Source: an uncultured Rhodocyclaceae bacterium
GTDB taxonomy: Bacteria; Pseudomonadota; Gammaproteobacteria; Burkholderiales; Rhodocyclaceae
Length of the DNA stretch: 23,676 bases
Reading direction: 5' to 3'
NCBI GenBank assembly: GCA_900549295.1
Contig: URNG01000044.1
Location: forward strand, 1-23,676
How positions within the stretch are numbered: the first letter of the stretch is position 1; each line of letters begins with the position of its first letter. The notes beneath the pieces were generated by a model. That model saw nothing but the letters and a program-made list of their open reading frames with translations, was not told where the DNA came from and searched no databases. Position numbers and translations under genes: made by a program. Shown here piece by piece: positions 7,915 through 14,404 of the stretch.

Positions 7915-8703
7915 TCAGCAGCCCTTGTAGCAAGGCTTGCGCTTCTGCATGAAGGCGTCGATGCCTTCGCCCGCGTCTTCGCTCATCATGTTGCAGGCCA
8001 TGACCTCGCCGGCGTAGGCATAGGCTTCCGCCAGCCCCATTTCCAGTTGCTGGTAGAACATGCCCTTGCCCATGCGGATGGCGACGGCGCTTTTCGCCAG
8101 AATGCTGCCCGCCAGCGCCTCGATTTCCGCATCCAGCGCATCCGCCGGCACGACGCGGTTGACCAGGCCCTTGGCGCGGGCTTCCATGGCGTCGATGAAA
8201 TCGCCGGTGAGCAGCATCTCCAGCGCCGCCTTGCGCCCCAGATTGCGCGCCAGACCGACGGCGGGCGTGGAGCAGAACAGGCCGACGTTGATGCCGGAGA
8301 CGGCAAATTTCGCCACATCGGCCGCCACCGCCAGGTCGCACATCGACACCAGTTGGCAACCCGCCGCCGTGGCAATGCCATGCACCCGCGCAATCACCGG
8401 CTGCGGCATGCGGGTGATGGTGAGCATGACCTCGGCGCATTGCTTGAACAGCGCCTGCATGTACGCCTTGCTGTGATTGGCGCGCATCTCTTTCAGATCG
8501 TGCCCGGCGCAGAAGGCTTTGCCCGCTCCGGCGATCACCACCACGCGCACCTTTTCATCGGCGGCAATGGCATCGAGCGTCGTTTGCAGCGCCGCCAGCA
8601 ATTCTTCCGAAAGCGAGTTGAACTGCCCGGGACGGTTGAGCGTAAGGGTGGTCAGGCCGTCGGCGCGGTCGTCGCGCAGCAGGATGGTTTCAGCGTTCTC
8701 CAT
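7915..8703 (-). CDS. Enoyl-CoA hydratase/isomerase family protein (ECHDC3-like, atypical active site)
   Basis: A 262-residue crotonase-fold protein. The CoA-binding and oxyanion-hole segments are clear: AGKAFCAGHDL (about 60-70) and HGIATAAGCQL (about 108-118). The two glutamates that hydrate enoyl-CoA in classical enzymes appear to be missing: Q117 stands where Glu144 of the rat enzyme is expected, and SGI (136-138) replaces the PEI-like segment with the second. This resembles the ECHDC3 group, whose reaction is poorly defined. Start ATG 8703 has a strong GAGGAGA site a few bases upstream. It stands alone, converging on the GGDEF-EAL gene and divergent from the porin, so context gives no pathway. 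The fold is secure; hydratase activity is doubtful. Confidence 0.85.
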   Translation of the reverse strand: MENAETILLRDDRADGLTTLTLNRPGQFNSLSEELLAALQTTLDAIAADEKVRVVVIAGAGKAFCAGHDLKEMRANHSKAYMQALFKQCAEVMLTITRMPQPVIARVHGIATAAGCQLVSMCDLAVAADVAKFAVSGINVGLFCSTPAVGLARNLGRKAALEMLLTGDFIDAMEARAKGLVNRVVPADALDAEIEALAGSILAKSAVAIRMGKGMFYQQLEMGLAEAYAYAGEVMACNMMSEDAGEGIDAFMQKRKPCYKGC

Positions 8704-8815
8704 GGTGTCTCCTCGTTTTGTCGTAGGGAATCGGCCGCCGAATGTACCCGAGATCGGCGCTGCTTGCCAGTGAGTATGGAGCCGCCGCGCGCAACCTCAA
8801 GCGTCCTGCGCTTTC

Positions 8816-9928
8816 ATGCAAAAGAAACTAATCGCTCTGGCCATCGCCGCTGCCGCTTCCGGCGCTGCCTTCGCGCAAACCAATGTCACCATTTACGGTA
8901 TTGCTGACATGGGCTTCACCGTCCGTGACAACGACGCTTTCAGCAAGAATCGCTACGGCTTCGATAGCGGCGTGTTGTCCACTTCGCGCATCGGTTTCAA
9001 GGGCGTGGAAGATCTGGGCAACGGCCTGAAGGCCATCTTCACGCTGGAATACGGCCTGAACATGGATCAAGACCAAACCATCGGCGGCGGTACTGGCGGC
9101 CTGGGTGCTCGCCAACAATTCGTCGGCCTGAGCGGTAATTTCGGTACCATCGTCGCTGGTCGTCTGCAAACCACCGGTCTGGATTTCACCGTTGCTGGTT
9201 CGGCTCTGGGCGGTTCCTCTATGCTGGGCGCAACCAACCAAGTTGAGAAGGGTCTTCTGCTGAACTCCGGTTCCCGTGCGAACAACGCCATTGCTTACAT
9301 CTCGCCGTCTTTCGGTGGCCTGACCGTTGCGCTGAATCACTCCCGCGCTCCGCTTACCACGGAAGGCTTCCAGAAAGACGCAAATGCAACCTTGGTGTCG
9401 GCTGACTACACCAACGGCCCTCTGAGCCTGGGTGCGGTTTATGGTGTTTACACCGCCAAGGATGGCCGTGAAGTTAGTGAAAGCTACCTCGTCCTCAACA
9501 ATGCTGTGCCGCCTGTTGTTACTGATATCGGTCTTGACTACCTCAAGAAGAGCAAGGAATGGGGCGTCCGTGCCGGCTATGACTTCGGCGTTGCCAAGGT
9601 TCAAGCCGCTTATCAACAAGGCAAGGAAAACGGTGTTGACGCTCTGACCAACGTTGCGACTAATGTAACGACGACTGACAACTGGAGCGAGAAGTACAAG
9701 AAGGCTGTGATTTCCGCTACCGTTCCGGTTACCGCCAAGATCGCTGTGATCGGCGAATACGCTCAATCCAAGTGGAAGGGTGAAGGCCGCGACAAGGCTT
9801 GGACCTTGGCCGCCACCTACTCGCTGTCCAAGCGCACCACCGCCTACGCTGGTTACGTCGGCATCAACCCCGATGGCAAGAAGAACGACGAAAGCCGCTA
9901 CGGCGTCGGCCTGCGCCACGCTTTCTAA
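8816..9928 (+). CDS. General outer-membrane porin, left copy of an inverted pair
   Basis: A 370-residue trimeric-type beta-barrel porin of the betaproteobacterial Gram-negative porin family. It has a signal peptide (MQKKLIALAIAAAASGAAFA), first strand NVTIYGIAD, conserved SRIGFKG, GRLQT and SLSKRTTAYAGY blocks, and ends in RYGVGLRHAF with the terminal Phe needed for barrel assembly. It is a close paralogue of the minus-strand porin at 13259-14404: the first 93 bases differ at three synonymous sites, while surface-loop regions differ strongly. Similarity begins at the ATG. The 30 bases before it contain no convincing ribosome binding site, and no -35/-10 pair was found in the 112-base gap to the divergent gene. 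It may be silent or weakly expressed in this orientation. The coding frame is intact. Confidence 0.93.
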   Translation: MQKKLIALAIAAAASGAAFAQTNVTIYGIADMGFTVRDNDAFSKNRYGFDSGVLSTSRIGFKGVEDLGNGLKAIFTLEYGLNMDQDQTIGGGTGGLGARQQFVGLSGNFGTIVAGRLQTTGLDFTVAGSALGGSSMLGATNQVEKGLLLNSGSRANNAIAYISPSFGGLTVALNHSRAPLTTEGFQKDANATLVSADYTNGPLSLGAVYGVYTAKDGREVSESYLVLNNAVPPVVTDIGLDYLKKSKEWGVRAGYDFGVAKVQAAYQQGKENGVDALTNVATNVTTTDNWSEKYKKAVISATVPVTAKIAVIGEYAQSKWKGEGRDKAWTLAATYSLSKRTTAYAGYVGINPDGKKNDESRYGVGLRHAF

Positions 9929-9957
9929 TCTAGCCCCGCTAGCTTAGAACCCAAAAG

Positions 9958-9981
9958 CAGCCGCCTCCGGGCGGCTGTTTT
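9958..9981 (+). terminator. Rho-independent terminator of the left porin
   Basis: Stem CAGCCGCC (9958-9965) and GGCGGCTG (9970-9977), loop TCCG, then TTTT. It lies about 30 bases after the porin stop and is duplicated at the other porin. Confidence 0.9.
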
Positions 9982-9991
9982 GCGTTAACGC

Positions 9992-10333
9992 TTATGTGCA
10001 CCTAACCCAGGCGCAATTCATTGCGCCCGATTCGCCCCCTCTCCGGTATCCGTGGAGCCGGTGACTCAGCATGTCGCGCAGGCGGGGCAGGCTTGACACC
10101 CAACCGTTTCTGACGACCTCGGCTGCCGCCAGTTTTTCGTCCGGGTGCGCGGCAAAATAGTGTTCGCTCGCCTGCATCAGGTACTGCGATTCGCTGGGGA
10201 AACGCGACTGCACGACCATTGCGGCCAGGCGAAAAACGTTGGCCTCGCGCTGATCCCGGGCGGACTGCGCAAGCGTCCTGGCGACGGCGGCGCAGCGGGC
10301 GAGCAGCGCGGATTCGGATTCTCTGGCAGTCAT
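9992..10333 (-). CDS. Hypothetical protein, C-terminus probably altered by a repeat
   Basis: A 113-residue frame starting at ATG 10333, which is preceded by a GGAGAGGGA-type ribosome binding site. Residues 1 to about 90 look like a real soluble alpha-helical protein: many alanines and charged residues, SRFPSESQYLMQASEHYF, then a conserved-looking VVRNGWVSSLPRLRDML. I recognise no family. The last 20 or so residues (from about HGYRRGG onwards) are encoded by the palindromic repeat and shared flank next to the left porin, and the stop lies inside the porin's inverted-repeat flank. This suggests the original 3' end was lost when the duplicated flank arrived. It is probably a remnant or a host gene at the island's left junction. 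Confidence 0.5.
   Translation of the reverse strand: MTARESESALLARCAAVARTLAQSARDQREANVFRLAAMVVQSRFPSESQYLMQASEHYFAAHPDEKLAAAEVVRNGWVSSLPRLRDMLSHRLHGYRRGGESGAMNCAWVRCT
10010..10027. repeat. Palindromic intergenic element (REP-like)
   Basis: GGCGCAA (10010-10016) and TTGCGCC (10021-10027) form a perfect 7-bp hairpin with loop TTCA. The related segment at 13158-13175 has lost perfect symmetry. Elements of the form GGGCGCAAT...ATTGCGCCC are common between genes in many proteobacteria; whether it is repeated elsewhere in this genome cannot be seen here. Confidence 0.5.
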
Positions 10334-10447
10334 TGCATTCCCTCTCCGTTGTGCACGGGACATGACGGTTTTCGTTGCTGCAACCCTACCGCAGCAGGCA
10401 GGGGGTGGCAACAGCGTTTTGCGCTTTGCATTCTGCGCCCCTCTCTG

Positions 10448-10560
10448 TCTAACTAACTGATAAATAACTATTTATCCTGGTAATTGATTTTGGATTATTT
10501 CAGGATAAACCTAATCCAATCAGTCCATTAGATATGGCCAGAAGGAGAATCATACCTCCT
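10448..10560. other. AT-rich pocket with nested inverted repeats
   Basis: This lies in the 382-base gap between the hypothetical gene (start 10333) and tacA (start 10716), where I see no other gene. In an otherwise GC-rich window it is strikingly AT-rich. It contains a perfect inverted repeat GATAAATA-AC-TATTTATC (10459-10476), then an imperfect one, TGATTTTGGATTA (about 10485-10497) against TAATCCAATCA (10512-10522). A small hairpin AGGAG...CTCCT followed by G and five T (about 10542-10566) might be a weak terminator. Possible roles are a recombination or integration site, a promoter region for the leftward gene, or a remnant of a mobile element. Confidence 0.45.
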
Positions 10561-10664
10561 GTTTTTCGGTCAGGCGCCTTGCTGCGCCGCGTGCTTGACG
10601 CGCAAAATTTCCACGGAACGGCTCGTCCATAACGCGATAGCGCCGGAACCACCGAAAACTCCAC

Positions 10665-10694
10665 TTTGGCCTGTACGGCAATTTGCCGTATTAT
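10665..10694 (+). promoter_or_regulatory. Promoter with embedded operator for the tacA-tacT pair
   Basis: A -35-like TTTGGC (10665-10670) and a good -10 TATTAT (10689-10694) are spaced by 18 bases. The spacer is almost filled by a perfect palindrome, TACGGCAA-T-TTGCCGTA (10674-10690). Ribbon-helix-helix antitoxins usually bind such palindromes and repress their own operon, so binding here would block RNA polymerase. The start codon follows 21 bases after the -10 box with AAGGAGA in between, which implies a very short leader. Confidence 0.7.
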
Positions 10695-10715
10695 CTGCGC
10701 AAGGAGAACAAAACC

Positions 10716-10997
10716 ATGCCCGCTGCCATCGCTACCGCCCGTCTCGAAGCACGCATCAGCACCGATCTGCATGCAACGCTCAAGCGTGCCGCCGAGCTTC
10801 AAGGCCGTACCATGACCGATTTCGTCGTGTCTGCTGTTCAGGACGCCGCGCAGCGCGCTATCGAGCAGGCTGAAATCGTCCGCCTGTCACTGGCCGATCA
10901 GGAGGTTTTTGCACAGGCGCTGCTATCACCGCCGCAACCGGCACCAGCTCTGCAACGCGCCTTTGCTCGGCGCAGCAAGCTGCTGCGCACGGAATGA
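10716..10997 (+). CDS. TacA-like antitoxin (DUF1778, ribbon-helix-helix)
   Basis: A 93-residue antitoxin. Start ATG 10716 has AAGGAGA at 10701-10707. Residues 8-50 form the DNA-binding ribbon-helix-helix: RLEARISTDLHATLKRAAEL then GRTMTDFVVSAVQDAA, the typical DUF1778 pattern. The C-terminal tail (about 60-93) should wrap around and neutralise the toxin. It overlaps the toxin gene by four bases (ATGA, 10994-10997), as usual for type II pairs. It should repress its own promoter through the palindrome at 10674-10690. The family call is strong; the pair's cellular effect is inferred. Confidence 0.9.
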   Translation: MPAAIATARLEARISTDLHATLKRAAELQGRTMTDFVVSAVQDAAQRAIEQAEIVRLSLADQEVFAQALLSPPQPAPALQRAFARRSKLLRTE

Positions 10998-11491
10998 GCG
11001 GCGCACCGTTTTGCCTTGCGCCGCTCGCTACCGCACATGACCGTGCTGCCTTCCACAGTGACTCGGAGCCGCTGAATCGCTACCTGCGTGAGCAAGCCAC
11101 CCAGGACATTCGCCGCCGCGTGGCGGCCTGTTTCGTGGCCTTGGCGGACGGGCAGCGCATTGCGGGTTACTACACCCTGGCGTCGGCAAGCCTGCTGCTG
11201 TCCGATTTACCGGCCAGCACCGGCAAGAAGCTGCCGCGCTATCCGACCGTGCCCGCCGTTCGCATGGGCCGTCTGGCCGTCGATCAGGCATTCAAGGGGC
11301 AAGGTCTTGGCGGCGCGCTGCTGGCCGATGCGCTTGACCGTGCTGCCCGTTCGGAGATTGCCGCTTTCGCCCTGATGGTGGACGCCAAGGATGATGCGGC
11401 AGCGGCTTTCTACCGGCACCACGGCTTCATTACCCTGCCAGACTCACCGCTTGCCCTGTTCTTGCCGCTGGCAAGCGTCCAGCATTCTTGA
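10994..11491 (+). CDS. TacT-like GNAT acetyltransferase toxin
   Basis: A 165-residue N-acetyltransferase of the type paired with DUF1778 antitoxins. Known members acetylate the amino group of aminoacyl-tRNA and stop translation. Visible features are the opening LNRYL region, the acetyl-CoA pyrophosphate loop KGQGLGGALL (101-110) after VRMGRLAVD, and the catalytic tyrosine Y140 in AAFYRHHGF. The length is normal for the family and nothing is missing, so the toxin is probably active. It overlaps tacA by four bases. Being inside the region flanked by inverted porins, the pair could stabilise that region against loss. Confidence 0.92.
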   Translation: MSGAPFCLAPLATAHDRAAFHSDSEPLNRYLREQATQDIRRRVAACFVALADGQRIAGYYTLASASLLLSDLPASTGKKLPRYPTVPAVRMGRLAVDQAFKGQGLGGALLADALDRAARSEIAAFALMVDAKDDAAAAFYRHHGFITLPDSPLALFLPLASVQHS

Positions 11492-11512
11492 AATCACAGC
11501 CGTTCGGCTTGC

Positions 11513-11546
11513 GCTTGCCGCAGGGGTTTGCCCCCGAGCGGCAAGC
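11513..11546. repeat. Compound hairpin between the toxin and recombinase genes
   Basis: GCTTGCCGC (11513-11521) pairs perfectly with GCGGCAAGC (11538-11546), and inside it GGGG (11523-11526) pairs with CCCC around a TTTG loop. No T run follows directly, although a CTTTTT lies about 14 bases on. It may end the tacT transcript or may be a structured site recognised by the adjacent recombinase; the sequence alone does not decide. Confidence 0.5.
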
Positions 11547-11581
11547 TATGCTCTCCGCCTTTTTGCAAAGGAAAAACGGCC

Positions 11582-12976
11582 ATGCCCGCCTCCCGCCCTG
11601 CTTCGCTTCCCTCTCTCCAGCCTGCGGCGCTGCCTGAAGCACTGCCCGAGGCGCCGCCTGCGATGGCGGCCAGCGAGGAAGCCTACGCGGCGCTGTTCCG
11701 GCGCTGGGAAAAAACCGGCCAGCGCCGGGCGGTGACGCTGGAGGCGTACTGGCGGGTGCTGGCGCGTTTTGGCCGGTTTCTGGGCTGGAAAGCCTTGCCG
11801 GAAATCCGGCGGCGGGATGTGCTGGCTTTCCGCGATGGCCTGCTGGACAAGGGTTTGAGCCTGAATACGGTAAGCAACCAGTTGGGCATCCTGCGCGGCT
11901 TTTTCCGCGTTGCCGTCGATTACGAGTGGCTTTCGCTCAATCCGGCGGAGCACCTGAACCTGCCCCGGCAGAAACGGCGCAAGGCGCGGCTGGCGTTTGC
12001 GCCGGAGGATTTGAACCGCCTGTTCCGTTCGCCGATCTACAGTGCCGGTTTGCGCCCGCTGGGTGCTGGCCGGGAAGCCGCTTTCTGGCTGCCGCTGCTG
12101 GCCCTGTTCACCGGCGCGCGGATCGAGGAACTGGCTCAGTTGACGGTGGCCGACATCCGCCATGCGCCGGGGCTGGGCCACTATCTGGATATCCACGACG
12201 GCGGCCATCGGCAATTGAAAAACGCCGCCTCGCAGCGGCGCATTCCGCTGCATGGCGAACTGCTGGCCTGCGGTTTTCTCGACTACGTGGCGCGCTCGCC
12301 TGCCGAGGCATATGCCGGTGCGCCGGTTTTTCTTTTTCCCGACCTGAAACTCAATATCCGTGGCCGGCGGGGCGGTTATTTTTCCAATTATTTTTCCGGC
12401 TACCTGCGCCGGGTGGTGGGCATCAAGGATCGGCGCAAGGTGTTCCACTCCTTCCGCCACACCTTCAAGGACGCCTGCCGCACCGCCGGTATCGACGAGG
12501 AGGTGCATGACGCGCTGACCGGCCACGTCCGCCCCGGCGCCAGCCGCCAGTACGGCAACGAACTGTATCCCCTGCCGCCGCTGTTCGCGGCGATCCGGCG
12601 TGTCGCCATCCCGGCGCTCGATCTGACGCATCTGCGCGCCGCCGCGCCGCTTGTCGCTGCGTCCATTCCCGCCGCCGCGCCGCTGCCGGAGCCGGTGAGC
12701 GGCGATACCATCAGCAGCTATTACGGCGTCGATGTCCGCCTGCACCTGCACAGCGAGCAACCTGCCCTGATCGCCCGCTGCGCCGCTGCCACCCCCGGCA
12801 AGATCAGCGAGGCCACCATCCACATTTCCGACAACCGCATCACCTGCGGCGTCCTGCCCGGCGGCAAACAACTGCTGGTGCAGGCCTGGGTGGAAATCCA
12901 CCGCCAATCCCTGCTGCGTAACTGGGACAGTGCCCGTCGCACCGGCAGGGCGTTTCCGATTGCGCCGCTGCATTGA
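11582..12976 (+). CDS. Tyrosine recombinase/integrase with C-terminal DUF4160-like domain
   Basis: A 464-residue site-specific recombinase. ATG 11582 follows AAAGGA (11567-11572). Residues about 30-125 form the SAM-like core-binding domain; about 135-340 form the catalytic domain with R180 (TGARIEEL), a candidate lysine K213, H289-x-x-R292 (HSFRHTF), H315 (LTGHV) and nucleophile Y324 (RQYGNEL). All expected catalytic residues are present. An alanine/proline linker (about 350-370) leads to residues 374-464, which closely resemble DUF4160: TISSYYGV at its start, LVQAWVEIH and LLRNWDSAR, and a final PIAPL. The His-rich PPHFH segment usual in DUF4160 is absent. No phage or conjugation genes are nearby. 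This fusion is unusual; target sites are unknown. Confidence 0.88.
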   Translation: MPASRPASLPSLQPAALPEALPEAPPAMAASEEAYAALFRRWEKTGQRRAVTLEAYWRVLARFGRFLGWKALPEIRRRDVLAFRDGLLDKGLSLNTVSNQLGILRGFFRVAVDYEWLSLNPAEHLNLPRQKRRKARLAFAPEDLNRLFRSPIYSAGLRPLGAGREAAFWLPLLALFTGARIEELAQLTVADIRHAPGLGHYLDIHDGGHRQLKNAASQRRIPLHGELLACGFLDYVARSPAEAYAGAPVFLFPDLKLNIRGRRGGYFSNYFSGYLRRVVGIKDRRKVFHSFRHTFKDACRTAGIDEEVHDALTGHVRPGASRQYGNELYPLPPLFAAIRRVAIPALDLTHLRAAAPLVAASIPAAAPLPEPVSGDTISSYYGVDVRLHLHSEQPALIARCAAATPGKISEATIHISDNRITCGVLPGGKQLLVQAWVEIHRQSLLRNWDSARRTGRAFPIAPLH

Positions 12977-13157
12977 GCGCAATGGCTTGCCGGCGATTGT
13001 CGATTGTTCATTGACGCATCCACGACCTGTTATCGGGAGCGTTGTCGACCGAGCCAGATTGCACCCGATCCCCGAGGCGACACGCCCGGGACCATCTGCC
13101 AATAATCGAAAGCCAACCAACCGTGTTTAATGGGCATTGCCATCTCAAACATACGGG
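12977..13157. other. Non-coding stretch between recombinase and right repeat
   Basis: I see no credible gene here. A small inverted repeat CATTG-AGCG-CAATG (12971-12984) spans the recombinase stop codon. The rest has no strong promoter or hairpin. It is the right end of the unique segment between the inverted porin copies, so a recombination site could lie here. Confidence 0.4.
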
Positions 13158-13258
13158 GGGCGCGATGAATTGAGCCCGGGATTGGCGCATCGGTCAGCGT
13201 TAACGTAAAACAGCCGCCCGAAGGCGGCTGTTTCTGGTTCTAAGCTAGCGGGGCTAGA
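13158..13258 (-). repeat. 3' flank of right porin, inverted copy of 9929-10028
   Basis: Read on the minus strand it has the same post-stop sequence, CTAGCCCCGCTAG palindrome, terminator and GTTAACGCT segment as the left porin flank. A degenerate copy of the palindromic element (GGGCGCGATGAATTG, from 13158) follows at the inner end. It marks the inner boundary of the inverted duplication. Confidence 0.8.
13207..13230 (-). terminator. Rho-independent terminator of the right porin
   Basis: On the minus strand, stem CAGCCGCC (13230-13223) and GGCGGCTG (13218-13211) with loop TTCG, followed by TTTT (13210-13207). TTCG is an especially stable loop. It corresponds to the left porin terminator. Confidence 0.9.
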
Positions 13259-14404
13259 TTAGAAGGCGTGACGCAGGCCGATGCCGTAGTAGTTGGTGTC
13301 AAGACGAGCAGCGGTGTACGGAGCAACACCACCCACAGCAACAGCCGTCGGGTTATAGGCGTTGTTGTTGAACTTCTGATGAGCGAAGGCAGCGTAAGCG
13401 GTGGTGCGCTTGGACAGCGAGTAGGTACCAGCCAGGGTGAAAGCCTTGTCCTTGTTGTCGCTGGCAGGAGCGGCCTGTTCAACCTTGGCTTGAGCGTATT
13501 CACCGATGATGGCGATCTTCGCGGTAACCGGCACGGTTGCCGAAACGACCCAGCGCTTGTTCTTCAGGTTGCCCAAGCTGGCACCAAGGCCATTAACACC
13601 TTGTTCAACCTTGGCTTGCTGGTAAGCAGCTTGCAGCTTGGCAACGCCGAAGTCGTAACCGGCGCGGACGCCCCATTCGGTGGCATCGCTGTTTTTGGCA
13701 TTGGCCATGCCCCAAGGAGTGGCCGGTGCTACTGCGGCAGCATTTTTCTCGGCGTTAAGCTTGCCATAAACCAAGCCAGCGGTCAGCGGGCCGCCGTCGT
13801 AATTGACAGCCAGCAGGGTAGCGCTGCTGTCTTTCAGATCGTCGGCAGCGGCAGATTCAGTCACGCGAGCGTGGTTCAGGGCCAAGGTCACGCCACCGAA
13901 GGAGGGCGAGATGTAGGCAACGGCGTTGTTGGCGCGGCTGGCGCTGTTCAGCAGCGGGAAGTTGGCATTGCCGCCGACCAGGTTAACGGAGCCGATGGCA
14001 GAGGCGCCACCCAGAGCCGAACCGGCCACGGTGTAATCCAGGCCAGCGGTTTGCAGACGACCGGCAACGACGGTACCGAAGCCGCCGGTCAGGCCGACGA
14101 ATTGTTGGCGAGCGTTGGCAACGTTACCACCAGATGCGCCGATAGCAGTATTTTGATCCAGCAGCAGGCCGTATTCCAGGGTGAAGATCGCCTTCAGGCC
14201 GTTGCCCAGATCTTCAGCGCCCTTGAAGCCGATACGCGAGGTGGACAGCACGCCGGAGTTGATGTTGTTCTGGTACTTGAAGTGGTCGCGGTCGACACCG
14301 ACGTAACCGACGTCAGCGATACCGTAGATGGTGACATTGGTTTGCGCGAAGGCAGCACCGGAAGCGGCAGCGGCGATGGCCAGAGCGATTAGTTTCTTTT
14401 GCAT
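13259..14404 (-). CDS. General outer-membrane porin, right copy of an inverted pair
   Basis: A 381-residue porin of the same family as the left copy, with the same signal peptide and first strand and a terminal Phe (YYGIGLRHAF). Start ATG 14404 is preceded by AGGAGA a few bases upstream; the frame stays open to 14530, but the signal peptide fixes the start. Compared with the left copy, membrane-strand blocks such as SRIGFKG, LGNGLKAIFTLEYGL, EWGVRAGYDFGVAK and SLSKRTTAYA are kept, while loops differ in sequence and length. It has a good ribosome binding site and a long leader hairpin, so this is probably the expressed copy. It should form a diffusion channel for small hydrophilic solutes; selectivity cannot be predicted. 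Confidence 0.94.
   Translation of the reverse strand: MQKKLIALAIAAAASGAAFAQTNVTIYGIADVGYVGVDRDHFKYQNNINSGVLSTSRIGFKGAEDLGNGLKAIFTLEYGLLLDQNTAIGASGGNVANARQQFVGLTGGFGTVVAGRLQTAGLDYTVAGSALGGASAIGSVNLVGGNANFPLLNSASRANNAVAYISPSFGGVTLALNHARVTESAAADDLKDSSATLLAVNYDGGPLTAGLVYGKLNAEKNAAAVAPATPWGMANAKNSDATEWGVRAGYDFGVAKLQAAYQQAKVEQGVNGLGASLGNLKNKRWVVSATVPVTAKIAIIGEYAQAKVEQAAPASDNKDKAFTLAGTYSLSKRTTAYAAFAHQKFNNNAYNPTAVAVGGVAPYTAARLDTNYYGIGLRHAF

Larger units (their letters stand above)
9929..10028 (+). repeat. 3' flank of left porin, inverted copy of 13158-13258
   Basis: The 26 bases from the stop codon match the flank of the other porin exactly, and include the palindrome CTAGCCCCGCTAG. The terminator and the GTTAACGCT segment are also shared. 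Beyond that, a weaker match (about three quarters identical) continues to about 10028. This shows that the duplicated unit is more than the coding sequence. Confidence 0.8.

Noticed and set aside
8828..9919. Antisense open frames through both porin genes (also 13268-14392 on the plus strand)
   Set aside because: They mirror each other only because the porins are paralogues, and the porin frames have signal peptides and the barrel-ending Phe.
10500..10802. 100-codon minus-strand frame across the AT-rich pocket and tacA start
   Set aside because: It runs antisense through the antitoxin promoter and start, has no clear ribosome binding site and no recognisable family.
11546..13120. Minus-strand open frame of 524 codons opposite the recombinase
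   Set aside because: Antisense to a gene with all catalytic residues; composition typical of shadow frames.
9992..13206. Integron or prophage interpretation of the island
   Set aside because: No attC-like cassette series, no IntI-specific features and no phage structural or replication genes; only one recombinase and one toxin-antitoxin pair are present.
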